This document shows, one piece after another, positions 49,124 through 59,586 of a stretch of DNA of 64,000 nt. The number at the start of each line of letters is the position of its first letter. Position 1 is the first letter of the stretch. The notes beneath the pieces were generated by a model, which worked only from the letters and a program-made list of their open reading frames with translations, was not told where the DNA came from and did not search any database. This DNA is from an uncultured Pseudobutyrivibrio sp. (GTDB taxonomy: Bacteria; Bacillota; Clostridia; Lachnospirales; Lachnospiraceae), in assembly GCA_946403965.1 (NCBI GenBank), contig CAMJBT010000001.1, positions 1 to 64,000 of the forward strand. Direction: 5' to 3'. The translations under genes were made by a program, and so were the position numbers.

Positions 49124-50139
49124 AAGCTCTGAAGCTTTGCCTTTCTAATAATGTAAATAAATACTGGAGCTCCAATAAGTGCTGTCATTATTCCAGACTC
49201 CAATTCACCTGGAGCGCCAAGGATTCGTCCAAGCACATCTGAGATAATAAGAATAGCACCACCATATATTCCACTTAGAATAATAAGTGGTTTGTGGCTG
49301 GATCCAATAGAAGAGCGGATAAGATGAGGAATCATAAGACCGATAAAGCTAATTGGTCCTGCTAGTGCTGTGGTGCAAGCACATAATAATACGCCACAAA
49401 GAGCTGCCAAAATTCTAGTACGACCAATGTTTAGTCCCAGAGCTATTGCAGTTTCTTCTGAAAGAAGCATTGTGTCCAGATTGTCTGATAGAAGAAAACT
49501 CACCACGATAGCCAAAACAGTGAATGGGAGAAGCAATAAGATGTCATCAGTAGATGTGCCGCCAATACTGCCTATCTGCCAAAATCTGAAGGATGTCATT
49601 ACACTGGAATCTGGCATAACAATTATGCTTATAAGACTGGATAGAGCGGTGCTAATAGCTGCCCCAGAAATAGCAAGTTTAATTGGCGTAGCGCCACTAT
49701 AACCAAGACTTGCCAGACGATAAACAAATATGGAAGTGAGGAGCGCCCCTACAAAGGCAAGTCCAATATATGATAGTTTGGATTGAATATTAAAAAATGA
49801 TATTCCAAATACTATAAAAAGGGAGGCACCAGTGTTAACCCCAAGTATACTTGGATCAGCTATTGGGTTTCTGGTAATAGACTGCATCAATACACCAGAA
49901 ATGCTAAGAGACGCACCAGCTATAATTCCAAAGAGGGTGCGAGGTAGTCGTGCCTGAACTACATTCACATTGTAATCTTCAAGATTTCTGCCAAGTAATG
50001 CATCTATAACATCAGATAAACCTACGGATTTTGCTCCGTAGGTTATTGACAAGATAACTGATATAAACAGTAATAATATTCCTATTAAAGTTATTGTTTT
50101 AATCTTATTATTTTGCTTCAATTTTTTGTGCTGCCTCAT
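49120..50139 (-). CDS. FecCD family iron ABC transporter permease
   Basis: ARLPRTLFGIIAGASLSISGVLMQSITRNPIADPSILGVNTGAS; GPISFIGLMIPHLIR. Confidence 0.96.
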   Translation of the reverse strand: MRQHKKLKQNNKIKTITLIGILLLFISVILSITYGAKSVGLSDVIDALLGRNLEDYNVNVVQARLPRTLFGIIAGASLSISGVLMQSITRNPIADPSILGVNTGASLFIVFGISFFNIQSKLSYIGLAFVGALLTSIFVYRLASLGYSGATPIKLAISGAAISTALSSLISIIVMPDSSVMTSFRFWQIGSIGGTSTDDILLLLPFTVLAIVVSFLLSDNLDTMLLSEETAIALGLNIGRTRILAALCGVLLCACTTALAGPISFIGLMIPHLIRSSIGSSHKPLIILSGIYGGAILIISDVLGRILGAPGELESGIMTALIGAPVFIYIIRKAKLQSL

Positions 50140-51148
50140 TTAATACTTTAAGATAATCATCTACTGCATATGGTATAGAGAGAATTGATGGAGTTGTTGC
50201 TGCTGCCAAGGCTGTTGTTGAATCAATTAATACAACTGCACCATTTTTTACAGCAGGAATCTGGCTCATAAGTGGGTCGGCCTGAAGTGCTTCCAATAGT
50301 CCTTTATCACCATACACAACCATAATATCTACGTCATTTAACATATCTGTTTTTTCTCGTGAAATAGTTACCGAGAAATCCTCAGAAGTCTCTGCCAAAG
50401 AAAGAATGCTTTCTGGAGTAGCTAAGCCTAAATCATTAAGATAAGAAGCTCGTGGGTCATTTGGAAGATATGCATAAAATGTACTCATATCATCCTGTGA
50501 TATCCAGAAGTAACCAGTAGTTTTTCCTTCAAGGTCAGGGTAGTCAGCAAGCTTTTCTGCAATCAATGCATCAGTCTGTTCTACAAGCTTTTCACCATCT
50601 TCTTTAAGTCCCATTGCAGTAGCGTTTGTAATAGTTTGCTCACGCCAGTTTGTCTTCCATGCAACTTCCAAGAAAGGAACAACAGGAGCAATTTCAGAAA
50701 GAAGATTATATTCCTCTTCGGTGAATCCAGAGTAAGAAGCAATGATAACATCTGGTTCACATGCAGCAATGGCTTCGTAATCCCAACCAGTTTCATCATT
50801 AAAAACATTTGGAGAAGTCTCACCTAAATCTTTGAAAGCATCATCAGTCCAAGGATGAAGTTTGTTTTCAGTCATAAGACCATAATTTGCGGCAGACACA
50901 CCAACTGGAACTACACCAAGTGCAAGTGTTGTATCTTGATTAGCCCATCCAAGGTTTACGATTCGCTCTGGCTTACTTTCAATAACTGTCTCACCAAATG
51001 CGTGTTTAATAGTAAGTGGAAACTGAGTATCAGCTTCTGCTGTTGTCTCAGAAACAGCTGTTTCTGCTTTCTGTGATGTAGAACCGCAACCAATAAATGA
51101 TGCAAAAATCGAAGTAGATAACAATAAAGCTAGTAATGGTTTTTTCAT
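50108..51148 (-). CDS. iron-siderophore ABC transporter substrate-binding lipoprotein
   Basis: Lipobox SFIGCGSTS; PERIVNLGWANQDTTLALGVVPVGVS; periplasmic-binding fold motifs. Confidence 0.95.
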   Translation of the reverse strand: MKKPLLALLLSTSIFASFIGCGSTSQKAETAVSETTAEADTQFPLTIKHAFGETVIESKPERIVNLGWANQDTTLALGVVPVGVSAANYGLMTENKLHPWTDDAFKDLGETSPNVFNDETGWDYEAIAACEPDVIIASYSGFTEEEYNLLSEIAPVVPFLEVAWKTNWREQTITNATAMGLKEDGEKLVEQTDALIAEKLADYPDLEGKTTGYFWISQDDMSTFYAYLPNDPRASYLNDLGLATPESILSLAETSEDFSVTISREKTDMLNDVDIMVVYGDKGLLEALQADPLMSQIPAVKNGAVVLIDSTTALAAATTPSILSIPYAVDDYLKVLNEAAQKIEAK

Positions 51149-51181
51149 TAAAATTAATCCTCCATATCTTATCTATCTAAA

Positions 51182-51197
51182 GTTAGAATAATCTAAC
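51182..51197. promoter_or_regulatory. candidate iron-responsive operator GTTAGAATAATCTAAC
   Basis: 16-bp palindrome just upstream of the siderophore operon. Confidence 0.4.
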
Positions 51198-51428
51198 AAC
51201 GTGAAAGAAATTTACCATAGGAAGTTAGTTATGTCAAACATCACGACTGATTTAAGAATTTCTGCACCCGATTCAGTAGAAAACATATCTCAAACAAAAG
51301 ATTTTTGAAAAGAGTAAGGAAGTAATCAGAAAATAATTTTTAGATTTCTTCAGATTTACTATGGGCTTTTCTTAAGATTTGTATGGCATACTGTTCCCTG
51401 TTACGAATTTACGGAGGAAATAGAAATA

Positions 51429-53150
51429 ATGAAATTGAAAGAAGTTCTTGGAAGAATAAAATTTAGTAAAAAGGTGGTGGCTGCTATGGTTGCAGCAGCA
51501 CTTATTATAAGCACTATCGCTGGAGTGTCTGGCGTCAAGTATATGATGGCTCAGGCTAAGGAGACAGAGGAGGAACCAATTACTGTCACTGTAATAAAGC
51601 AGGATGTGGAAAAAACACTTGCAGCAACAGGAACAATTATTTCTGCAGAGGAAAGCGGACAGTTTGCAACAGTCAGTGGAAGCTATCCTGTTGAAGAGGT
51701 TTATGTAAAGGTGGGAGATGAAGTAAAGAAGGGCGATCCACTTTATAAACTTGATATGACCTCAATGGAAGAAACTCTTTCATATCAGCAGCAGGCACTT
51801 GATTTACAAAATCAGCAGAATGCCATTACACAGGAAAATGCCAACAAGGCAGTTGAGGATGCAAAGAATAGTGGTGCAGTACAGGTAAATGATGCAGGCA
51901 GAGCTTTGGATCAGGCAAAGCAGGACAAGGCAACAGCAGATAGAAATCAGTCTACAGTAAATTCCCAGTTGGAAAGCAGCAAAAAAGCAGAGGATGAAGC
52001 AAAAACTGCTTATGATAATGCATGTTCAGAAGTGTCTTCATTGCAGTCAAAGGTTGATAGATTGCAAAAGGAAGTGGATACAGCAAGCACACAGACCAGT
52101 TCTTCGAGTAAAGATGATGATAAGGATTCTAAGGATGAATCATCATCCTCAAGTTCATCTGGTACCACAGATCAAGATTTGAAAAATAAAAAAGCTGACC
52201 TTGAAAAAGCAAAGACTGATTTGTCTAATGCTATTGCAAATAGAGATAGTAAAAAATCAGCTTACGAGAGTGCAGTTAGTGCAAGACAGTCTGCTGAACA
52301 GAGTCTTCAGAGTGCCAAGGATAGTGTGTCATCAGCAAATAGAGCAGTTGACTCTGCAAATTCTTCTGCTAGTAATGCTCAGAACTCAGCAAACAGCAAT
52401 ATTGCCTCACAGTATTCGGCAGCAAAATCAAGTGAGCTTGCAGCTAAATCAAGCACACTTTCAGCAAAGCAGGAGATTGCAAAGTCGCAGGAGGAATTGT
52501 CAAAAGCTGTAGTTTATGCCAGTCAGGATGGTACAGTAACAAATGTAAATATCGTAAAGGGACAGACCTATTCTGGAACGGATGCAGTAGTTATTGATAA
52601 TGTTACAAGCCTCAAAGCAACAGCAGATATTGACGAGGGGCAGATTCCACAGATTGTTGTAGGGCAGAAGGTGGAAATTAAAACTGATGCCACAGGTGAT
52701 GAAATACTTGAGGGTACAGTTACATTTGTATCTCCTACAGCCACAAAGAACAGCACAAAATCAACAGAAGGAACATCTTCAACAGAGTCGGTTTCTAAGA
52801 GCCGTGCAACATATAGAGTTGATGTCACATTGGACAACAACAACGAAAATCTCAGACTTGGAATGACAGCCAAGATGACATTTATTACAGCAAATGCAAA
52901 AAACGTTCTTGTAGTTCCATCATCAGATTTGCAGACCAATGCTGATGGCAACAAATATGTAGTTGTTCAGCAGGCGGATGGCACTACAGAAGATGTGGTT
53001 GTAACAACAGGCATCTCGGATGATTTCTATACAGAAATAAAGGACGGTTCTCTAAAAGAAGGAGATGTGATTGTTGAAGCTGGTTTGGATGGTAGTGCTG
53101 ATGCAGTTTTAGACGATATGGGCTCAGATGGAGGTATTTATTTTGAGTAG
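51429..53150 (+). CDS. HlyD/MacA-like periplasmic adaptor (efflux RND/ABC adaptor subunit)
   Basis: N-terminal TM, GSYPVEEVYVKVGDEVKKGDPLYKLD, long coiled coil, VVYASQDGTVTNVNIVKGQ, LRLGMTAKMTF. Confidence 0.9.
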   Translation: MKLKEVLGRIKFSKKVVAAMVAAALIISTIAGVSGVKYMMAQAKETEEEPITVTVIKQDVEKTLAATGTIISAEESGQFATVSGSYPVEEVYVKVGDEVKKGDPLYKLDMTSMEETLSYQQQALDLQNQQNAITQENANKAVEDAKNSGAVQVNDAGRALDQAKQDKATADRNQSTVNSQLESSKKAEDEAKTAYDNACSEVSSLQSKVDRLQKEVDTASTQTSSSSKDDDKDSKDESSSSSSSGTTDQDLKNKKADLEKAKTDLSNAIANRDSKKSAYESAVSARQSAEQSLQSAKDSVSSANRAVDSANSSASNAQNSANSNIASQYSAAKSSELAAKSSTLSAKQEIAKSQEELSKAVVYASQDGTVTNVNIVKGQTYSGTDAVVIDNVTSLKATADIDEGQIPQIVVGQKVEIKTDATGDEILEGTVTFVSPTATKNSTKSTEGTSSTESVSKSRATYRVDVTLDNNNENLRLGMTAKMTFITANAKNVLVVPSSDLQTNADGNKYVVVQQADGTTEDVVVTTGISDDFYTEIKDGSLKEGDVIVEAGLDGSADAVLDDMGSDGGIYFE

Positions 53151-53856
53151 TGATATTTTATTACAGGCCAGAGGCATAAGAAAAAGCTATTATGTTGGCA
53201 CACCAAATGAGCTGGAAATTCTTCATGGAATAGATTTGGATATAAAAAGAGGAGAATTTGTTTCTATTGTAGGACAGTCAGGCTCAGGAAAAAGTACGCT
53301 TATGAACATACTTGGTATTCTTGATCGTCAGACTGCTGGAGAGTACATTCTCGATGGGGTGGATATTTCAAAAGCACCAAACAAATCATTATCGTATTTA
53401 CGAAACAAACATATAGGATTTGTATTTCAGACATACAATCTTATAGCTAGAACAGATGCAGTTTCAAATGTAGAAATGCCAATGCTTTATGCAGGCATCC
53501 CAGAGAAAAAGAGAAGACAGCGAGCTGAAGAGCTTTTGGAAATGGTTGGTATGGCAGAGAGAATGCACCATACACCAGATGAGCTTTCAGGCGGACAGAA
53601 GCAGCGTGTTGCTATAGCTCGTGCCATGGCAAACAATCCTGATATTATTCTTGCGGATGAGCCTACAGGAGCTCTTGATTCAAAGACAGGTCGTCTTGTG
53701 ATGGATATTTTTCATGAGCTTCATGAGAAACAAGGAAAGACTATTGTGCTAATCACCCACTCTAACGAGCTTGCAGCAGAGACTCCCCGCATTATCACAA
53801 TCAGCGATGGCAACATTATTTCAGAAAAAACTAATGGCGGAAAGGGCGTGGCATAA
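53143..53856 (+). CDS. MacB/LolD-like ABC transporter ATP-binding protein
   Basis: [63 protein letters not shown] start at 53143 preceded by GGAGGT; track ATG is 53128. Confidence 0.9.
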   Translation: MSSDILLQARGIRKSYYVGTPNELEILHGIDLDIKRGEFVSIVGQSGSGKSTLMNILGILDRQTAGEYILDGVDISKAPNKSLSYLRNKHIGFVFQTYNLIARTDAVSNVEMPMLYAGIPEKKRRQRAEELLEMVGMAERMHHTPDELSGGQKQRVAIARAMANNPDIILADEPTGALDSKTGRLVMDIFHELHEKQGKTIVLITHSNELAAETPRIITISDGNIISEKTNGGKGVA

Positions 53857-55106
53857 TGATAAAAGAAAATTGCAAGCTTGCCATCATTAGTATAAAAGCA
53901 AACAAGATGCGAGCATTCCTTACAATGCTTGGTATTATCATAGGTGTATGTGCTGTCATAGCAATCATGACAGTTGGTAATTCTATGACTGCCGATGTGA
54001 AAAAACAGCTTGAGGGCTATGGTGTTCAAAACATCACGCTTTATGTCAGCCAGATAGACTGGAACGAAGAAATATCGGAAGCAGATATGGAAAATATGCT
54101 TTTTAAACCCGACGTATTACACAAACTATCTGAGAAATTTGGTAAGAGAATAGCTGGCATATCTGTGGAAGCATCTGTTGATGGCGGAAAAGTAATCAGA
54201 GATGGTAAAACAGCAAATGTAAATATTCTTGGCACCAGTGCTGGATACTACAAGGCCAACAAGGTAAAGCTTATAAATGGAAATAGCTTTAATCAATATG
54301 ACTATGAACAGGGAAATAATGTGGCAATAGTTTCGGACAAATTTATCGAGCAACTATATGGTTCAGAATACAAGCCAGAGAATCTTCTTGGAAAAGAAAT
54401 AGAAATAAATTCCATGGAGGAATACATTAATGTGACAGTGGTTGGTATATATCATTATGAAGCAGCAGGCCAAAGAGGCGGCAGCAAAAATATCACCACA
54501 AATGTATATATACCTTTGAAAGCTGCATGGAACATAACTCACAACAAGGACATTATGGAATGCGTTGTAGTTGCAGCAGAAGGTGAAAATGCCACCGTTC
54601 TTTCAGAGGACATAAAACTATATCTTACAGATGCTATGGCAACTCAGCTTGGCGACAAGTTTATGATAGATGCATATAGCAATCAGTCTATGATTGAAGA
54701 AAATACAAAAACAATGAATCAGATGACAATGGCAATTTCTATGATTGCAGCCATTGCACTTATTGTAGGTGGAATAGGAGTAATGAACATTATGACTGTT
54801 TCTATCACGGAGCGTACCAGAGAAATTGGTACCAGAAAAGCCCTCGGTGCCCCCGACAGCATGATCATGCTTCAGTTTATCAGTGAAGCAATTATTATCT
54901 GTCTTATTGGTGGCGTCATAGGTATTGTTTTAGGATTGGTCCTTGGAAATGTGGCAGTACATTTCATGGGATACACTCCACATATTTCTTTTGCTAGCAT
55001 CTATATGTCTGTAGGGTTCTCAATGGCTATTGGCGTGTTCTTTGGCTACTCCCCAGCCAAGCACGCAGCCAAAATGAACCCAATTGATGCATTACGTTAT
55101 GAATAA
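53856..55106 (+). CDS. MacB-like ABC transporter permease
   Basis: NKMRAFLTMLGIIIGVCAVIAIMTVG, GGIGVMNIMTVSITERTREIGTRKALGAP. Confidence 0.95.
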   Translation: MIKENCKLAIISIKANKMRAFLTMLGIIIGVCAVIAIMTVGNSMTADVKKQLEGYGVQNITLYVSQIDWNEEISEADMENMLFKPDVLHKLSEKFGKRIAGISVEASVDGGKVIRDGKTANVNILGTSAGYYKANKVKLINGNSFNQYDYEQGNNVAIVSDKFIEQLYGSEYKPENLLGKEIEINSMEEYINVTVVGIYHYEAAGQRGGSKNITTNVYIPLKAAWNITHNKDIMECVVVAAEGENATVLSEDIKLYLTDAMATQLGDKFMIDAYSNQSMIEENTKTMNQMTMAISMIAAIALIVGGIGVMNIMTVSITERTREIGTRKALGAPDSMIMLQFISEAIIICLIGGVIGIVLGLVLGNVAVHFMGYTPHISFASIYMSVGFSMAIGVFFGYSPAKHAAKMNPIDALRYE

Positions 55107-55108
55107 AT

Positions 55109-55147
55109 ACCTGATGGTCCCTACATTTCATGTAGGGACCATCAGGT
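55109..55147. terminator. strong convergent hairpin (17-bp stem)
   Basis: ACCTGATGGTCCCTACA tttca TGTAGGGACCATCAGGT. Confidence 0.8.
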
Positions 55148-56020
55148 TTGGTCGGATTTTAGGAATGGAAGGAAATCGTCGACGATTGTATTTTTGCTAT
55201 TTGAGGAAGTTGGGGACACAAATAGGATTGTGGTTTCCAGCTTCTTGCTATTGATAGGAATCAAAAGCAAATCGTTAGAGGTATTTGTTTTGAGAGACTG
55301 AGGATAAACTGCAACAGCTTTTCCGTTGTTTGCCCACAGCAAGGATGTGCGGGTGTCGTCACATACACTAAAGATGTTTGGAGTTAATTCTTCGGCTGCA
55401 AAGGTTTCATTTAAGAGAGCTTGATATCTTCTGTAGGTAGAGATTGGAAAAGCTGAAAGCTCCTGCAGGGATATAGATTTCTCGGATTTTAATTTAATAG
55501 TATTTTTCAAAAGAGCCTTTGGTATTGCAGCCACCATAGGTTCTTTTATTATTGGTACAGATATTAGACTTCCAGCCGAAAAGGGCGTTCTAAGAAAAGC
55601 TGCATCTAATACATTGGTATCCAGCAAGTGAGATAGCTCCAGGGTGGAACCATCGTATATACGATATTTTACATCAGGATATGCTTCGCTGAATCTGGCA
55701 AGCATATCAGATACTACCGGGATGGTAGAGGGAGTGAGCCCCAGGGCAAAGGTACGCTGGAGGCCAGCTTTTGCTACCTCAGTTGTAGTTGAATCAGCCA
55801 GGTCCAATATACTGCAGCTTCGCTGATAAAAAATCTTACCAGCTTCAGTCAGAGATATATGTTTGTTTCCTCGAATCAGCAACTGTGCTCCAAGCTCTTC
55901 TTCCAGCTTTTTTATAGACATTGAAAGGGGTGGTTGGCTCATGTGTAGAAGCTTAGCCCCTTGACTTATACTTCCGGCGTCTACGATTGTCTTGAAATAT
56001 TCCATTTGCTTTAAATCCAT
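55142..56020 (-). CDS. LysR family transcriptional regulator
   Basis: MDLKQMEYFKTIVDAGSISQGAKLLHMSQPPLSMSIKKLEEELGAQLLIRGNKHISLTEAG. Confidence 0.95.
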   Translation of the reverse strand: MDLKQMEYFKTIVDAGSISQGAKLLHMSQPPLSMSIKKLEEELGAQLLIRGNKHISLTEAGKIFYQRSCSILDLADSTTTEVAKAGLQRTFALGLTPSTIPVVSDMLARFSEAYPDVKYRIYDGSTLELSHLLDTNVLDAAFLRTPFSAGSLISVPIIKEPMVAAIPKALLKNTIKLKSEKSISLQELSAFPISTYRRYQALLNETFAAEELTPNIFSVCDDTRTSLLWANNGKAVAVYPQSLKTNTSNDLLLIPINSKKLETTILFVSPTSSNSKNTIVDDFLPFLKSDQT

Positions 56021-56345
56021 AATGATATTGTTAGATTAATCCATGTGAGATTAACCATATTTCCTTTCCTGTTAATTCAGTTTGATAGTCAAGTTGTTAG
56101 TTTGGTTCAACAATACTGAGAAAATAAATGCTATATATAATATATATAGTAAGTTGATATAATTAATATTTTACATATGGTAAATATGAGTATACACTAA
56201 AACAAGATATTTTTTAAGAGCAGAGCAATTTCTTGTGGCTTTGCCAAGCTATATTTTCTTTCAGAAAATATTGGTCCATGTCCGGTTCTTGATTTTCTGA
56301 GGAAAAACAAAAACCTGTACTATTATAAGAAAGTGACATCCAATT

Positions 56346-57725
56346 ATGAAACAAGTAGATTTTGAACATGGAAGAACCCTTACAAATATTTTTAAAACAG
56401 CATTGCCAATGTTGGTGGCCCAGATTTTAAATTTGCTATACAACATTGTGGATAGAATATATATAGCAAGAATACCAAAGATTGGAACCCAGGCACTGGG
56501 AGCTGTTGGCTTATGTTTCCCTATTGTTATATTAATCACTGCATTCACAAATATGTATGGCAGTGGTGGTGCACCGCTTTTTTCTATCGCCAGAGGACGC
56601 AAGGATAGAGAGGAAGCTAGACAAATACAAAATACATCATTCTTTCTTTTAGTTATTACATCTCTATTGTTAATAATTATTGGTGAAATTCTTGGAAGAC
56701 CAATCCTTTCAGTTTTTGGTACCTCTGATGCTTCAATGGTTTATGCACTACCGTATCTACGAATATATCTTTTAGGAACAGTATTTTCTATGATTGCTAC
56801 AGGCATGAATCCATTTATTACAGCTCAAGGCTTTTCCACAGTAGCCATGACTACAGTTATTGTGGGAGCTGCAGCAAATATTGTTTTCGATCCTTTATTT
56901 ATTTTTGTGTTTGGATTTGGAGTTGAGGGAGCTGCAATTGCCACTATCATTTCACAGGGGTTGTCAGCAGCCTATGTTCTTAAATTTTTGTTTGGAAAGA
57001 AATGTGAATATCAGCTTAAGCTGTTGTCGGTAGAGGAAATTAAAAATTGTGGTTTTAGGTCAGCTAAGATAATTGGACTTGGTACAGCAGGGTTTATGAC
57101 ATACTTTACAAATGCTGTTGTTCAAATATCATGCAACAGTGTTCTTGCCCACGTTGGTGGCGATATCTATGTATCTGTAATGACAATTGTGAATAGTGCC
57201 CGCCAGATGATGGAAACACCTATTATCGCAATTTCGGAGGGAACATCACCAATCATAAGCTATAATTATGGAGCACATAAGTTTGACAAGATAAAAAAGT
57301 CGATTGCTATAATGTTTAGTTTGGAAATGGGGTATACCATTTGCGTCTGGCTTATAATCAGATTTGCACCATCAGCTGTTATAGGTATTTTTACAAGTGA
57401 CAAAACCATTTTGAAGGATGCAATACCAGCATTTAATCTGTATTTTTCAACCTTTGTGTTTATGGTGTTCCAGTATGTTGGTCAGATTGTGTTTAAGTCA
57501 TTAGGAAGAAAAGGACATGCCATATTCTTCTCATTGTTTAGAAAGATTGTGATAGTTGCACCACTTACCTACATATTGCCATATGCCTTCAATATGGGAA
57601 CGAATGGTGTGTTTGCAGCTGAACCAATTAGTAATGTGGTTGGTGGAATGGCCTGCTTCATCACTATGCTTATAGTTCTCAATAAGGTAATCAAGAGAGA
57701 GCAATCTGGCAAACTGGATTTTTAG
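56346..57725 (+). CDS. MATE family efflux transporter
   Basis: TALPMLVAQILNLLYNIVDRIYIARIP, MYGSGGAPLFSIARGRKD, 12 hydrophobic segments. Confidence 0.94.
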   Translation: MKQVDFEHGRTLTNIFKTALPMLVAQILNLLYNIVDRIYIARIPKIGTQALGAVGLCFPIVILITAFTNMYGSGGAPLFSIARGRKDREEARQIQNTSFFLLVITSLLLIIIGEILGRPILSVFGTSDASMVYALPYLRIYLLGTVFSMIATGMNPFITAQGFSTVAMTTVIVGAAANIVFDPLFIFVFGFGVEGAAIATIISQGLSAAYVLKFLFGKKCEYQLKLLSVEEIKNCGFRSAKIIGLGTAGFMTYFTNAVVQISCNSVLAHVGGDIYVSVMTIVNSARQMMETPIIAISEGTSPIISYNYGAHKFDKIKKSIAIMFSLEMGYTICVWLIIRFAPSAVIGIFTSDKTILKDAIPAFNLYFSTFVFMVFQYVGQIVFKSLGRKGHAIFFSLFRKIVIVAPLTYILPYAFNMGTNGVFAAEPISNVVGGMACFITMLIVLNKVIKREQSGKLDF

Positions 57726-57730
57726 CTGGA

Positions 57731-58648
57731 TTATTTTCTAATTATTTCGTCTCTAAATTTTTTAGGACTTTTTCCGTATTCCTTCACGAAAGCACGATAG
57801 AATACGGAATAATCAGAGAACCCATAGGTTTGGGATACCACTGAAATATCCTGTCCACAGAGAATAGCGTCTCGGCACATGTCGAGGCGTTTTTTGGTTA
57901 TGTATTTATGAAGCGGCAGCCCGTTTGTTTCGGTAAATACATGGGAAATATGGAATTTGCTGACGTGGAATTTTTCAGCCAGAAGATCCAAAGATAAATC
58001 CTCATCAATATGAGTTTCGATAAATTGAATCAGACTTTGGTAGAGCGTGTCTGAGTTTGATTCCATCTGATTTTGATGCTGATTTTCATAGACCATTCGA
58101 TTGATACTAAGAATAAAGTCGCTGATATAAATCATAATCTTGGCATCTCGCCCGAATCGTTTGGAATTAATTTCGTCAATTAAAGAAAACACCTTTCCCT
58201 GGATGGTGTTAAATTCAATTTCATTAAATTTATTGATGATAAAATTGCCTGTTGAAATGGATTTGTTTGTAAGGTAAAGATAGTCCCTAGAGGTATCACC
58301 TAAGGTATTCAAAAAATCCTCAGTGACCCAAAAAACAAATCTACGGTAAGGAACATCTCCGTCAATTAGTCGTGCGTAGTGTGGCAGATTTGGAGGGATA
58401 ATAATCATGGTGCCTGGAGTTGGCACAAATTGTTTACCGTCCATATACATGATGATGTTGCCTTCTATGAAAAAATAGAATTCAAAATAGTCGTGAGTGT
58501 GGGCAGTGACATTGGGAAGGACTCTGTCACTGTAATAGTAAATCTCAAAGTCCTGAGAAAGCATATATTGTCTTGTTGTAAATTCTGTTTTTAAATTCTT
58601 TTTCATTCTGATAATCCCCATTAATTTTAGCTGGCTAGTAAGTATCAA
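57731..58648 (-). CDS. AraC family transcriptional regulator
   Basis: LSLDLLAEKFHVSKFHISHVFTETNGLPLHKYITKKRLDMCRDAI...YGFSDYSVFYRAFVKEYGKSPKKFR. Start possibly downstream at an internal Met. Confidence 0.93.
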   Translation of the reverse strand: MILTSQLKLMGIIRMKKNLKTEFTTRQYMLSQDFEIYYYSDRVLPNVTAHTHDYFEFYFFIEGNIIMYMDGKQFVPTPGTMIIIPPNLPHYARLIDGDVPYRRFVFWVTEDFLNTLGDTSRDYLYLTNKSISTGNFIINKFNEIEFNTIQGKVFSLIDEINSKRFGRDAKIMIYISDFILSINRMVYENQHQNQMESNSDTLYQSLIQFIETHIDEDLSLDLLAEKFHVSKFHISHVFTETNGLPLHKYITKKRLDMCRDAILCGQDISVVSQTYGFSDYSVFYRAFVKEYGKSPKKFRDEIIRK

Positions 58649-58776
58649 GCTTTGTATTACATGGCTTATCTAACATAATTTGCTAAGGTGATAAAAGAGT
58701 TTGAAAATTACTAGTTATTTAAAAATATCATAATACCGCAAGAAATACAATGTACGCAACAATCGGTACAATGGGA

Positions 58777-58790
58777 ACTTGTATACAAGT
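58777..58790. promoter_or_regulatory. candidate GntR-type operator ACTTGTATACAAGT
   Basis: Perfect 14-bp palindrome 46 bp upstream of eda; TTGTATACAA core is GntR/UxuR-like. Confidence 0.55.
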
Positions 58791-58835
58791 AGATTAATAT
58801 AGAATCAACATTAGGATATTACAAGGAGAAGAACT

Positions 58836-59477
58836 ATGTACGAGGATTTACAATCAAAATTTGAAAAGATAGGTATTATTCCGGTTGTTGTTTTGGAAGA
58901 CCCAAATGATGCACATGCACTTGGTGAAGCATTGATGAAAGGAGGGCTTCCAGCAGCGGAGGTTACATTTAGAACAGAAGCGGCAGAGGAAGTTATTAGG
59001 ATTCTTTCTACTGATTTCCCAGAGATGCTTGTTGGAGCAGGTACAGTTCTTACTTGTGAACAGGCAGACAGAGCAATTGCAGCAGGTGCAAAATTTATCG
59101 TTGCTCCAGGATTTAATCCACATGTAGTAAAGTACTGCCTGGATAAGGGGTATCCTGTGACTCCGGGTGTGCAAACTCCAGGGGAGATGGAACAGGCTAT
59201 GGAGTTGGGATTGGATTTTGTAAAGTTTTTCCCAGCTGAGCCAGCAGGTGGCCTTCCAATGATAAAGGCAGTTGCAGCACCCTATTCAAAACTTAAGTTC
59301 ATGCCAACAGGTGGAATCAACAAAGATAATGTGAAGGATTATTTATCCTACAATAAAATTGTTGCCTGTGGTGGAACATGGATGGTGAAGGGAGATTTAA
59401 TCGCTTCAGGTGATTTCTCCTCAGTAGAAGAATTAGCCCAGGAAGCAGCTCGAATCGTAAAGGAAGTTCGAGGCTAA
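58836..59477 (+). CDS. eda: 2-dehydro-3-deoxy-phosphogluconate (KDPG) aldolase
   Basis: AEVTFRTEAAEEVI, VGAGTVLTCEQADRAIAAGAKFIVAPGFNP, KFFPAEPAGGLPMIKA. Confidence 0.95.
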   Translation: MYEDLQSKFEKIGIIPVVVLEDPNDAHALGEALMKGGLPAAEVTFRTEAAEEVIRILSTDFPEMLVGAGTVLTCEQADRAIAAGAKFIVAPGFNPHVVKYCLDKGYPVTPGVQTPGEMEQAMELGLDFVKFFPAEPAGGLPMIKAVAAPYSKLKFMPTGGINKDNVKDYLSYNKIVACGGTWMVKGDLIASGDFSSVEELAQEAARIVKEVRG

Positions 59478-59586
59478 CTAAATATAAGTAGTAGCCTGTC
59501 ATCAGCAAGAAAAACAGAATCTATTATGACTCAAATGGCAGATACTAAAAAACTTGAGGAACAAGCAGATTGGAGAAAATATTACA

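Noticed and set aside
52081-52190. Ser/Asp-rich low-complexity run in the HlyD-like protein as a possible repeat element
   Set aside because: A coding linker within the coiled coil; no nucleotide-level tandem repeat unit.
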